A stretch of 64,000 bases of DNA from assembly GCF_003584105.1 (NCBI RefSeq), contig NZ_QXFO01000027.1:124001-188000 (forward strand). The letters are read 5' to 3'. The notes beneath the pieces were generated by a model. It made no database searches. It saw nothing but the letters and a program-made list of their open reading frames with translations, and was not told the DNA's origin. This document shows, piece after piece, positions 8,792 to 16,880 of the stretch. Position 1 is the first letter of the stretch; each line of letters begins with the position of its first letter. The stretch comes from Flagellimonas taeanensis (GTDB taxonomy: Bacteria; Bacteroidota; Bacteroidia; Flavobacteriales; Flavobacteriaceae). The position numbers and the translations under genes are program-made.

Positions 8792-8995
8792 ATGAGAAAT
8801 AGAATCGTAAGAGGGGTCGCAGGGACCTTTATTCTGATAAGTTTGGCCTTGGCCATTTATGTGAACATCAATTGGTTGTGGTTCACGGCCTTTGTAGGGG
8901 CCAACTTGTTGCAATCTTCCTTGACCAAGTGGTGCCTTTTGGAGGACATCTTGAAGAAATTCGGGGTATCTGACTCTGATAAAAATTGTTGTTAG
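8792..8995 (+). CDS. DUF2892 (YgaP-like) small membrane protein
   Basis: This 67-residue protein has two hydrophobic segments (about residues 8-26 and 29-46) and the N-terminal NRIVRGVAGTFIL pattern and Cys-containing SLTKWCLLEDIL segment found in DUF2892 proteins, the membrane part of the E. coli rhodanese YgaP. It ends in a double cysteine (KNCC), which may carry or sense persulfides. It lies 11 bases after the PII-like gene and before the YeeE/YedE pair, in keeping with a sulfur-trafficking locus. There is no attached rhodanese domain here. Confidence 0.75.
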   Translation: MRNRIVRGVAGTFILISLALAIYVNINWLWFTAFVGANLLQSSLTKWCLLEDILKKFGVSDSDKNCC

Positions 8996-9003
8996 GCGGT
9001 AAC

Positions 9004-9011
9004 TAGGTTTG
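9004..9011 (+). promoter_or_regulatory. Bacteroidota -7 box for the YeeE/YedE pair
   Basis: TAGGTTTG fully matches TAnnTTTG. A transcript starting about seven bases downstream would begin at or very near the first base of the hairpin at 9018. Confidence 0.5.
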
Positions 9012-9017
9012 TAATTC

Positions 9018-9062
9018 AAAGCATTTTCGTGACATTTGTATAAAACCTCACGAAAATGCTTT
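9018..9062 (+). promoter_or_regulatory. 15-base perfect inverted repeat enclosing the yeeE start codon
   Basis: AAAGCATTTTCGTGA pairs with TCACGAAAATGCTTT across a 15-base loop. The start codon of the transporter gene (9056-9058) lies within the second arm, so in RNA the hairpin would hide the AUG at the very 5' end of the message. As DNA the same sequence could be an operator overlapping the transcription start. Both readings predict tight control of sulfur uptake; the sequence cannot choose between them. Confidence 0.65.
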
Positions 9063-9613
9063 ATCAACCTTGGCCATGGTATATTGCAGGGCCCCTTATT
9101 GCCTTGGTCATGACGGTTTTGATCCTCATGGGCAAACGCTTTGGCATGTCCTCCAACTTGGAGACTTTTTGTTCCATCGGGGGAGCAGGCAAGTTCACGG
9201 ACTATTTTAAAGTGGACCTAAAATCCCGAAGATGGAACCTTTTGGTGGTATTGGGTTCGGTTATTGGCGGATTTTTGGGTGCCCATGTACTGTCCCCCAA
9301 TCCTGCCGTTCAAATTTCGGAAAAGACCGTTGCCAAACTGAACGGACTCGGTTTTGAAAGCGTGGGTACTGCCTATTTGCCAACCGAATTGTTCAGTCTG
9401 GAAGCTTTGACGAGACCTTCGGTTTGGATTTTGCTCTTGGTGGCTGGATTTTTGGTCGGCTTCGGAACAAGATATGCCGGAGGCTGTACTTCGGGCCATG
9501 CCATTTCAGGATTGAGCAACCTGCAACGACCCTCGTTGATTGCCGTAATCGGCTTTTTTATGGGCGGACTGATCATGGTCCATCTTATTTTCCCCTTAAT
9601 CTTTGGATCATGA
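9056..9613 (+). CDS. YeeE/YedE sulfur transporter, N-terminal half
   Basis: YeeE/YedE proteins import thiosulfate or related sulfur species through a line of conserved cysteines. This 185-residue half begins with QPWPWYIAGPLIAL, the usual family start, and has about five membrane helices. Cys39 and Cys144 (in YAGGCTSGHAISG) are in the positions of substrate-relay cysteines. In E. coli the two halves form one chain; here they are two genes that overlap by four bases (ATGA). Control may come from the start-codon hairpin. Whether the substrate is thiosulfate, sulfide or persulfide is not visible. Confidence 0.87.
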   Translation: MLYQPWPWYIAGPLIALVMTVLILMGKRFGMSSNLETFCSIGGAGKFTDYFKVDLKSRRWNLLVVLGSVIGGFLGAHVLSPNPAVQISEKTVAKLNGLGFESVGTAYLPTELFSLEALTRPSVWILLLVAGFLVGFGTRYAGGCTSGHAISGLSNLQRPSLIAVIGFFMGGLIMVHLIFPLIFGS

Positions 9614-10023
9614 AAAGTGTATTGTACATCATCGTAGGTACCTTTTTAGGGGTGATTCTTTACAAGTCGGAAGCTGCTTCTTGGTTCCGTATTTATGAAA
9701 TGTTCCAGTTCGATTCGTTCCACATGTACGGTATTATTGGCTCTGCATTGGCGGTCGGGATTGTTTTGGTCCAATGGATCAAAAGATCTAAAGTGAAATC
9801 GTTCTTTGGCGAATCCATTCGAATAGAGGAGAAGGAAAGGTCTTTCACCCGCTATATCCTTGGCGGAACGCTTTTTGGATTGGGATGGGTCTTGGGAGGT
9901 GCTTGTCCCGGACCCATGTATATTTTGGTGGGGGCAGGATACTGGCCCATTTTCATTGTTCTTGTGGGAGCTGTGCTGGGAGTCTTTGTCTATGGGATTT
10001 TAAGGGATAAGTTGCCCCATTAA
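9610..10023 (+). CDS. YeeE/YedE sulfur transporter, C-terminal half
   Basis: This is the second half of the split sulfur transporter, 137 residues with about four membrane helices. The family motif GLGWVLGGACPGP contains the conserved Cys99. The start codon overlaps the stop of the first half (ATGA), which points to translational coupling and an obligate two-subunit transporter. It is the last gene of the sulfur block; the next gene begins 100 bases on with no related function. Confidence 0.87.
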   Translation: MKSVLYIIVGTFLGVILYKSEAASWFRIYEMFQFDSFHMYGIIGSALAVGIVLVQWIKRSKVKSFFGESIRIEEKERSFTRYILGGTLFGLGWVLGGACPGPMYILVGAGYWPIFIVLVGAVLGVFVYGILRDKLPH

Positions 10024-10123
10024 GGTTTTCTCAACGGGATTTTGGGCAAGACAACGATTTTGGATGGCTCGGGATGGGCAAGGCTTTAGCTTTGCGGTCA
10101 ACCCAAATCTACTTAAATCCGGA

Positions 10124-10534
10124 ATGAAGCTTACAGCGTGTATCATAGACGATGATCTGGTGTCGCAATTCGCGACCCGATACTGCATTCAACAATCCAA
10201 CAGAGATTTTGATATCATTACCTGTTCCAGTGGTGAGGAAGGGCTAAAATCCTGTTTTGAGCTATTGGAGAACAGCAATAAACTACCCGATATTATTTTT
10301 TTGGACCTTGTGATGGACGGAATGAGCGGCTGGGATTTCCTCCATAACCTACAAAACCTGTTCAAGGGCCATGAACTGCCCAGTGTTTATGTGCTCTCCG
10401 CCTTTGTGAACACGAGTGACAGAACCATTGCCAAGGACCACAAGCTCATATCGGGTTACATCGACAAGCCATTGTCCCGTTCCTTTTTGGACAAGATCTT
10501 GAAGGAAGAGGGAAAAAAACGGAATGCCCTTTAG
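10124..10534 (+). CDS. Single-domain response regulator
   Basis: This is a stand-alone CheY-like receiver of 136 residues with no output domain. The acidic pocket IIDDDL (Asp9-11), the phosphoacceptor Asp61 in IIFLDLVMDGMSG and Lys115 in DKPLS are all in place, so it should be phosphorylated by a histidine kinase. I start at the ATG of MKLTACIIDDD because it places the first strand correctly; upstream in-frame codons do not look like protein. Such single-domain regulators of Bacteroidota often act by protein contact. No kinase is adjacent; the nearest in the window is at 22.3 kb. Confidence 0.88.
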   Translation: MKLTACIIDDDLVSQFATRYCIQQSNRDFDIITCSSGEEGLKSCFELLENSNKLPDIIFLDLVMDGMSGWDFLHNLQNLFKGHELPSVYVLSAFVNTSDRTIAKDHKLISGYIDKPLSRSFLDKILKEEGKKRNAL

Positions 10535-10589
10535 GGGAAGTACCTTTTTTGAGCTGTTTTTTTCAGATTTCTGGCTGATGTTGGCATTG

Positions 10590-10624
10590 TTTGGTGGAAA
10601 GTTTTCCAAAAAAACATATTTTTG
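10590..10624 (+). promoter_or_regulatory. Promoter of tRNA-Arg
   Basis: TATTTTTG at 10617-10624 is a full -7 match, with TTTG at 10590-10593 (spacing 23, slightly long). The predicted start lies about 11 bases before the mature tRNA. Confidence 0.55.
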
Positions 10625-10641
10625 CACTCCATTATGGAAAC

Positions 10642-10713
10642 GGCCTCGTAGTTCAATGGATAGAATAGAAGTTTCCTAAACTTTAGATGCAAGTTCGATT
10701 CTTGCCGAGGCTA
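10642..10713 (+). tRNA. tRNA-Arg (anticodon CCU)
   Basis: A full cloverleaf of 72 bases can be drawn. The acceptor stem GGCCTCG pairs with CGAGGCT (with one G-U), the D-stem is GTTC/GAAT, the anticodon stem GAAGT/ACTTT frames the loop TTCCTAA with anticodon CCT, and the T-arm is GCAAG-TTCGATT-CTTGC. The discriminator is A, and CCA is not encoded, as is common in Bacteroidota. It reads AGG codons. No integration scar is seen next to it. Confidence 0.95.
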
Positions 10714-10779
10714 CTTTTCTACAACCGATCGAAAGCAATAAAATACTGTTTTCGTAATTGGTGACCAGCACCCTAAGTA

Positions 10780-12444
10780 TCATATAGCAAAAGGAATTTC
10801 TGTTCCGATTTTTATTGGTTTTTTGTTCATGGGATGATTAAATTCTACCTGTTGCGCATGCAAACAAAGTCGTTCTGACGGGGTGCCATATAAATTGTCC
10901 CCAACAATTGGCGCATGTAGCCCCAATTTATGCGCACAGTGCACCCGCAATTGATGCGAACGTCCCGTGACAGGATTTAATTTGATCAAAGTTTGGGTAG
11001 CTGTCTTTTGTATCACTTCATAAAGTGTCAATGCGGGTCTGCCATGCTCATAATGAACCATTTGCATGGGCCTGTTGTGAATATCCAAAGCAAGGGGAAG
11101 CTCAATTTTTCCCGACGTTTCTTCAATAGGTTTTTCCAGTATCGCAAAATAAGTTTTATGAATGGTACGCTCCAAGAATTGTTGTTGTAGCAGCTTGTGC
11201 GCTTTTTTGGAAAGGGCAACGATCATTATCCCCGAGGTGTCTTGGTCCAGCCGATGTACGATCATTGGACCGTTGGCATTGGAATATTTTTCCAGAACGC
11301 GGGCCTTGACCGAATCCTTTATGTGCCTTCCCGGGACGGACAACATGCCGGCAGGTTTATTCACGACGACCAAATGTTCGTCCTCAAAGAGAACTTCCAG
11401 TTTCTTTCCTGCTCCAAAATTTTCCAATAAGGGGTTTGGTTTTACAGGAATTCCTTTGAGCATATGCGCCAAAATAGGTCGGCATTTACCTTTACAGGCC
11501 GGGTAAAACTTGCCATGTTCCCGTATCTCCGAATTGGGGGAAGGCCCCCACCAAAATTCAGCCAGTGCCACAGGTTTCACTCCCTGTTTAAAGGCGTATT
11601 GAAATAGTTTTGGAGCGGCACATTCCCCAGCTCCGGCAGGTGGGGCGTCCACCCCAAAATCGGTAAAGACTGTTTTAACATTTTTGCCTTCTCCAACACT
11701 GTTCAAAAAAATGAAGGATTTAAAAATGGCGTCCTGCAGCTCAGTAGACTTGATTTTACGTTGGGTTTTCAGCGCTTCTATTCGTTCTTGGAACTTCCCA
11801 TACGCGGTTATTGCCTTTTCTAGCCGCAAGTTCTCTGTACGGGTAAAACGCCTCAGGTCCATTCCTTCATTGGCCCCTTGATTTGCTAAGTCTTCTAGGA
11901 GTTTATGGCGTTCTTTTTCAGGAAGGTGAATTGACTCCTTTCTAAGTCTGTCACGTTCCGATTTGCCCTTTTTTGCCGCTTTCTTGGCGGCCAATATATT
12001 TTCTTTGGTCTCTTCTGTGATTTTTTTTAATTGCTGTTCGGCATTGATATACCCATCACTTTTTTCCAACGCTTTAACTTCTTTGTTAATGGCGTTGATA
12101 GCGGCCATTTCTGGAAAATCCTCTCCTTTTGGTAATTGATGAACAGGAGGTACAAAGGGCAGGATTTCCAGTTCAGGTTGTAGCTCACCCGAATAGGCGC
12201 TAAGATATCCAAGTCCACCGCCTTTGGTTTGCACCACAAGCACGCCTAACATACGTCCGGTTGGTTGATCCACCAATTCCGGTAGACTTTGTTCCAATCT
12301 ATTTTGAAGGTCTTGCGCCGCTTTTTTTGCAATAGCGATTGGCGTATAAAAATGGGGATATTCAAATGAATCAGGTAGTGGGTCCTGTCCATTCGTTGTC
12401 AAATAAACTATTTTGGATTCTTCTAAAGGTGAACCAGTTGCCAA
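10780..12444 (-). CDS. RluA-family pseudouridine synthase with long N-terminal extension
   Basis: The C-terminal 210 residues are an RluA-type pseudouridine synthase that isomerises uridines in rRNA or tRNA. The catalytic motif is HRLDQDTSG with Asp400, and NPVTGRSHQLRVH follows. The first 350 residues are an added region: a coiled-coil, lysine/glutamate-rich part (about 115-235) and a segment with Cys275, Cys317 and Cys321 (ACKGKC) that may bind metal or RNA. This long form is found in several bacteria, but the role of the extension is not known to me. The start is a TTG, because an in-frame TAA lies two codons before it and the next ATG is codon 65. Confidence 0.85.
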   Translation of the reverse strand: MATGSPLEESKIVYLTTNGQDPLPDSFEYPHFYTPIAIAKKAAQDLQNRLEQSLPELVDQPTGRMLGVLVVQTKGGGLGYLSAYSGELQPELEILPFVPPVHQLPKGEDFPEMAAINAINKEVKALEKSDGYINAEQQLKKITEETKENILAAKKAAKKGKSERDRLRKESIHLPEKERHKLLEDLANQGANEGMDLRRFTRTENLRLEKAITAYGKFQERIEALKTQRKIKSTELQDAIFKSFIFLNSVGEGKNVKTVFTDFGVDAPPAGAGECAAPKLFQYAFKQGVKPVALAEFWWGPSPNSEIREHGKFYPACKGKCRPILAHMLKGIPVKPNPLLENFGAGKKLEVLFEDEHLVVVNKPAGMLSVPGRHIKDSVKARVLEKYSNANGPMIVHRLDQDTSGIMIVALSKKAHKLLQQQFLERTIHKTYFAILEKPIEETSGKIELPLALDIHNRPMQMVHYEHGRPALTLYEVIQKTATQTLIKLNPVTGRSHQLRVHCAHKLGLHAPIVGDNLYGTPSERLCLHAQQVEFNHPMNKKPIKIGTEIPFAI

Positions 12445-12498
12445 TACCCGTTAATTTTCTAGTTGATTACCTGTCCTGAATAGACTTGATCATTCTTG

Positions 12499-12506
12499 CA
12501 AATTTA
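12499..12506 (-). promoter_or_regulatory. Possible -7 box for the RluA-like gene
   Basis: On the minus strand TAAATTTG matches TAnnTTTG, about 55 bases before the TTG start. No -33 element is evident, so support is modest. Confidence 0.35.
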
Positions 12507-12667
12507 GAGTTCTTATGTTAATTGGCTATTCTAAGGTTTAAAAGTAGGGGGACTTTTGCAGGGGCACCATTTCTAACATAAACCAGATCGGTAATTCAAA
12601 CTGATTTTCGGAAATACATGGAAATGGCAAGATGGAACTTGAATGACATTTTCTGATGTTATTTGAA

Positions 12668-12675
12668 TATATTTA
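12668..12675 (+). promoter_or_regulatory. Possible -7 box for the dikinase-like gene
   Basis: TATATTTA fits TAnnTTTG at seven of eight positions. If used, transcription would begin near 12682, which favours the start codon at 12708 over an upstream in-frame one. Confidence 0.3.
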
Positions 12676-12707
12676 CTACACCGAACCCTGCTCAAAACGT
12701 GATTGCT

Positions 12708-15617
12708 ATGAAACGTTTGTATAGAATTGTACTATTCCTTTTAATTCTATTCCCCAATTCAAATCAGGCCCAAAAAGTGGAGCCAAAGAATATTGTTTTA
12801 CTTGTAAATAAGTTTAAAAATGATATTCGAGGACCTTACAAGGACATTCGTTGGTTTTGCACCGATGGGAGCATTCGGGCACCTAAAGATCCCTGCCCCG
12901 ATGATATTGGTCCGGGGGTACAGCACGCCCGCTATAAAGATGAGGTGGTGGCCTTGGGAAAAGCCAATCACATTTATTTGGGCCAGATATTGGCCTACAC
13001 CGATCAAGAACTTTTTTGGGATGTAGAAAATGACCACTCCCGATTGAAACAGTACCAAATCGACAAATATTTAAAGAGCGTCGATAATGGTTGGATCAAT
13101 CAAAAAGGACAGTTTTATCGAGGTGCCATCCAGGCTGAGGATGAGGAAGCCTGGGGCATCGAATTTTACAAATGGCTTTTGGCGAAGGATACCGTTTTGA
13201 AGGATGAATACTTCTTGGTCCGCCAATCCTTAAAAGATATTCCCCACAATGGGGACGACAATGTGGCCCAAAAGATGCGAAGTGAATCCAAAGTGATATC
13301 TGATCTGTATCTGCCATTCATGGATCTACGAGTGAAGATCCATAGTCAACCGGAAGAAGGTGATATTCAAAAAGTAGTTCGATTCAAGCAAGCGAATAGC
13401 AGCAAGTTGACTGCGGATATTTCCAAAAAATTGGATGAGTTGGTGGCTACCATGAAGGAATTCCATAAGCCTGTGGATATTTCGGCACTTCCCAGAATGG
13501 CTCCCTTGACTAAAGGAACTGATTTAGGTAAGAAAATCGAAAGCTTTGCTTCCAATTCAGCATTAATGGGCAGTCCAAAATTGTTATTGGAACAAGCTTC
13601 GCAACTTCTGTTCGATATCCGAAGTGGTCTTATGGAAGAAAAAAGACCCGAAGCTCGCCTCCAATTGCTGGATGTTTCCCTAAAACTCGAAGAGATCGTA
13701 TTCAAAGGTTCGTCCGATTATCAACCCGAAACCTTAAAGGAACTCCTGCATAAAATCTGTTACTTGGGCATGGCCGTTACCGGATCGGGCTACTTGGAGC
13801 AATGGGAATGGGACCAATTGGCCAGTGACCTCACAAATTATGAAACTCAGGAACGTTCCCTTGGCGAACTGACCGAGGTTTTGAATCGCGCAAGGGCCGC
13901 AGTGGAATGGAGCGCCGCCATGGTCAAGGCCAATTACGATGGTATTGTAAAGGAATATGTGACCTTTGAACCTCTTGCCGCTGGTTTCGTGGATGATAAG
14001 ATTCGTGGTTCAGTTGCCCTACATTTAGGACAAAGCGTGGGGGAATTGGGTACTCTCATTTCAACGGAATCCCAATTGGCCAATAAGGTGATGGACTTGC
14101 AGAACCAAAGCACCATCCGCGGTCTCAATCCGGGCTATGCTTTTGGGGAATTGGTGGTCGTTGGCGGCAGTTCGGATGATATCGAAGTTTCCTCGGACAA
14201 AATCTATGTGTTTCAGCGTCCGCCTTCCGATTTAAAACCTGTCGCTGGTATCGCCACCGTTGCCGAAGGAAATATGGTGTCCCACGTGCAATTGTTGGCC
14301 CGAAACTTGGGGATTCCCAATGCGGCCCTCTCGGATGAAAACCTGCAAAATCTTCAAAAGTACGACGGTACCCGGGTGTTCTATGCGGTTTCCAACAAAG
14401 GAAATGTCATCCTGAAACCTGAAAACCAAATGACCCAGGAGGAATTGACCCTTTTCGCAAAAAAAGAACGAAAAGAGGAACGCATTGAGGTGCCCATTGC
14501 ACAGATACGGTTGGATGAAAACAAGGTGTTGGATATGCGAAACGTGGATGCTGATGATTCGGGAAAATTATGCGGACCCAAAGCGGCTAACTTGGGTCAG
14601 CTTAAAAAAATGTTCCCTGAAAAAGTCGTCGAAGGCCTGGTCATTCCTTTTGGGATTTTCAGAACACACATGGACCAGAAAATGCCGGGTCAAGAAGGTT
14701 CCTATTGGCAGTTTTTGACGAAAATGTTCGAAGAGGCCGATCGGATGTCGGCCTCGGGCATATCCGAAGAAGAGGTTGAAAACTACCAATTGCGACAATT
14801 GGAAACCTTGCGGGACGCCATCAAAAAAATGCCGCTGCAAGACAGTTTTGTGGACCAACTGGAAAAAGGGTTCAAAGAAGTATTGGGTTCCGAATTGGGC
14901 ACTGTTCCTGTGTTCCTTCGCAGTGATACCAACATGGAAGATCTAAAGGATTTCACGGGTGCAGGGTTGAACCTCACTATTTTCAATTCGGTGGACAAAG
15001 AAAAAATCTTGGCAGGCATCAAGGATGTTTGGGCATCGCCGTATACCGAGCGAAGTTTTAAATGGCGTCAAAAATATTTGTTGAACCCGGAGAATGTATT
15101 TCCGTCCATTTTGGTGATTCCCAGTGTGGATGTGGACTATTCCGGTGTGTTGATCACCAAGGGAATCAGTTCGGGGACGGATAATGATCTTACCGTGGCA
15201 TTTAGTCGAGGCGCTGGCGGTGCCGTTGACGGTCAGGCTGCGGAACAATACCTCATCAAAGATGAAGGGGGCTACACCTTGTTAGCACCCGCCAGGGAAC
15301 GGTTTTACAACAGTTTACCAAAAACGGGCGGTACCGAAAAGAAAAAGACTACTTTTCAGGACCGTGTTTTGAATGAAAAGAACATCAATGAAATTCGGGA
15401 GTTGGCCAACACCATTCGGGAACGGGTTCCCAAAGAGACAAATTCGGATTACGAGGGCGCTTATGATGTGGAACTGGGCTTTCAGGACAATAAGCTGTGG
15501 TTGTTCCAAATCCGACCTTTTGTGGAGAACAAAAAGGCATTGGGATCTACGTATTTGGAATCCATCACCCCAAAGATCGACCTTGCCAAACGTATTTCAC
15601 TTTCCAAAAAATTGTAG
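12708..15617 (+). CDS. Exported PEP-synthase/glucan-water-dikinase-like protein
   Basis: The protein combines a phosphohistidine swivel domain with a PPDK/PEP-synthase-type ATP-grasp domain. The order is unlike PEP synthase: the histidine motif SHVQLLARNLGIPN (His526) comes first, and the ATP-binding part with CGPKAANLGQLKK and FLRSDTNMEDL (Arg738) forms the C-terminus, which is the arrangement of plant alpha-glucan, water dikinase. The N-terminal 470 residues are unassigned. The start I use gives a clear signal peptide, MKRLYRIVLFLLILF then SNQAQ, so the enzyme would leave the cytoplasm, which is odd for an ATP-using dikinase. The next gene follows with no gap. Catalysis, substrate and location are inferred. 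Confidence 0.75.
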   Translation: MKRLYRIVLFLLILFPNSNQAQKVEPKNIVLLVNKFKNDIRGPYKDIRWFCTDGSIRAPKDPCPDDIGPGVQHARYKDEVVALGKANHIYLGQILAYTDQELFWDVENDHSRLKQYQIDKYLKSVDNGWINQKGQFYRGAIQAEDEEAWGIEFYKWLLAKDTVLKDEYFLVRQSLKDIPHNGDDNVAQKMRSESKVISDLYLPFMDLRVKIHSQPEEGDIQKVVRFKQANSSKLTADISKKLDELVATMKEFHKPVDISALPRMAPLTKGTDLGKKIESFASNSALMGSPKLLLEQASQLLFDIRSGLMEEKRPEARLQLLDVSLKLEEIVFKGSSDYQPETLKELLHKICYLGMAVTGSGYLEQWEWDQLASDLTNYETQERSLGELTEVLNRARAAVEWSAAMVKANYDGIVKEYVTFEPLAAGFVDDKIRGSVALHLGQSVGELGTLISTESQLANKVMDLQNQSTIRGLNPGYAFGELVVVGGSSDDIEVSSDKIYVFQRPPSDLKPVAGIATVAEGNMVSHVQLLARNLGIPNAALSDENLQNLQKYDGTRVFYAVSNKGNVILKPENQMTQEELTLFAKKERKEERIEVPIAQIRLDENKVLDMRNVDADDSGKLCGPKAANLGQLKKMFPEKVVEGLVIPFGIFRTHMDQKMPGQEGSYWQFLTKMFEEADRMSASGISEEEVENYQLRQLETLRDAIKKMPLQDSFVDQLEKGFKEVLGSELGTVPVFLRSDTNMEDLKDFTGAGLNLTIFNSVDKEKILAGIKDVWASPYTERSFKWRQKYLLNPENVFPSILVIPSVDVDYSGVLITKGISSGTDNDLTVAFSRGAGGAVDGQAAEQYLIKDEGGYTLLAPARERFYNSLPKTGGTEKKKTTFQDRVLNEKNINEIRELANTIRERVPKETNSDYEGAYDVELGFQDNKLWLFQIRPFVENKKALGSTYLESITPKIDLAKRISLSKKL

Positions 15618-16880
15618 ATGAAGAAGATACTTGCTTTAGCAATTTTAGGTTTGATAGGATTGGGGTTCACTGAATTTGTAGAATACCCCATCGATGGTTA
15701 TGAACGCACAGGAATCAAACGCCTCAAACGGCTGGAAATGATCAAGAATGGGGAACTGAAGGAAACCTCACCTTTGCCCGAGGGCGCTAAAAAATCTTGG
15801 GAGGACATCCAATTGAATCTACTCAACAGAAAGGAAGATAGTGTGGGAAGCTTTTTTATGGTGGATGAATCCTTTCAAAAGGATATCGGAGCACTTTTTC
15901 GAGGGCTGGACAAAAGCTATTCCCTAGCTATTATGGATATTTCCGATCCTGATAGTGTTCGGTATGCCGAACGGAACAAAACCTTGGGGTATCAGCCGGG
16001 AAGTGTGGGCAAATTGGCGGTGCTTGTGGCGCTTTTCGAGCAAATGGCCAAAATTTATCCTGATTCCTTTGAGCTGCGCACCCAATTATTGAAAAACAAA
16101 GTGGTAAAAGCTGGGGTTTGGGGGTTGACCGATGAACATACCATCCCTATTTTCAATGTAGAGAAGAATACCTTGGTCAAGCGTCAGGTGATTGCGAGTG
16201 ATGTGTTCAGTCTGTATGAGTGGGCCGACCATATGCTTTCGGTGAGCAATAACGGTGCGGCCAGTATTGTTTGGCGCGAAGCGCTGTTAATGGCTGCTTT
16301 CGGTGAAAAGTATCCTGGACTTACCGAAGAAGAAGCAATGGCCTATTTCAAGGAAACGCCAAAAAAAGAGTTGACCGATTTGGCCAATGATGTGGTCAAC
16401 CTTCCCCTCCGCGATTTAGGGATTACTTCTGATGAATGGCGACTGGGCAGTTTTTTCACTTCCGGGGCCAATACCTATGTGGGTGACAAAGGCGGAAGCA
16501 TTGGCACACCCTACGGACTCATGAAGTTTTTGGTGCAGTTGGAGCAGGGCAAGGTCATCGACGAGGCCAGCAGTTTGGAGATGAAACGCTTGATGTACAT
16601 GACCGATAGACGGATTCGCTATGCACAATCCCCTGTTTTAAAGGAGGCTGCCGTTTATTTTAAATCGGGGAGTCTTTACAAATGCGACCGGAGCAAGGGC
16701 GAGGAGTGCGGAAAATATATGGGCAATGTGCAAAACTTTATGAACTCCGTCATCATTGTGGAGCACCCGGATAACTGCAGGTATATGGTGGTGTTGATGA
16801 CCAACGTGCTTCGAAAAAATTCAGCTTCGGACCACATGTATTTGGCCTCTGCCATCGATAAAATTGTTAGGAAAGGCTGA
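15618..16880 (+). CDS. Exported beta-lactamase-fold serine hydrolase
   Basis: A 420-residue protein of the penicillin-binding/class A beta-lactamase superfamily. The SxxK motif is SVGK at 129-132, the SxN motif is SNN at 210-212 and the KTG box appears as KSG at 349-351. It has a hydrophobic N-terminal signal or anchor. The ATG follows the stop of the dikinase-like gene directly, so the two are coupled. Its 3' end overlaps the convergent transporter-like gene by 14 bases. It is more likely a D,D-peptidase-like or unknown amidase/esterase than a drug-resistance enzyme, since the size and inserted regions differ from true beta-lactamases. Confidence 0.75.
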   Translation: MKKILALAILGLIGLGFTEFVEYPIDGYERTGIKRLKRLEMIKNGELKETSPLPEGAKKSWEDIQLNLLNRKEDSVGSFFMVDESFQKDIGALFRGLDKSYSLAIMDISDPDSVRYAERNKTLGYQPGSVGKLAVLVALFEQMAKIYPDSFELRTQLLKNKVVKAGVWGLTDEHTIPIFNVEKNTLVKRQVIASDVFSLYEWADHMLSVSNNGAASIVWREALLMAAFGEKYPGLTEEEAMAYFKETPKKELTDLANDVVNLPLRDLGITSDEWRLGSFFTSGANTYVGDKGGSIGTPYGLMKFLVQLEQGKVIDEASSLEMKRLMYMTDRRIRYAQSPVLKEAAVYFKSGSLYKCDRSKGEECGKYMGNVQNFMNSVIIVEHPDNCRYMVVLMTNVLRKNSASDHMYLASAIDKIVRKG

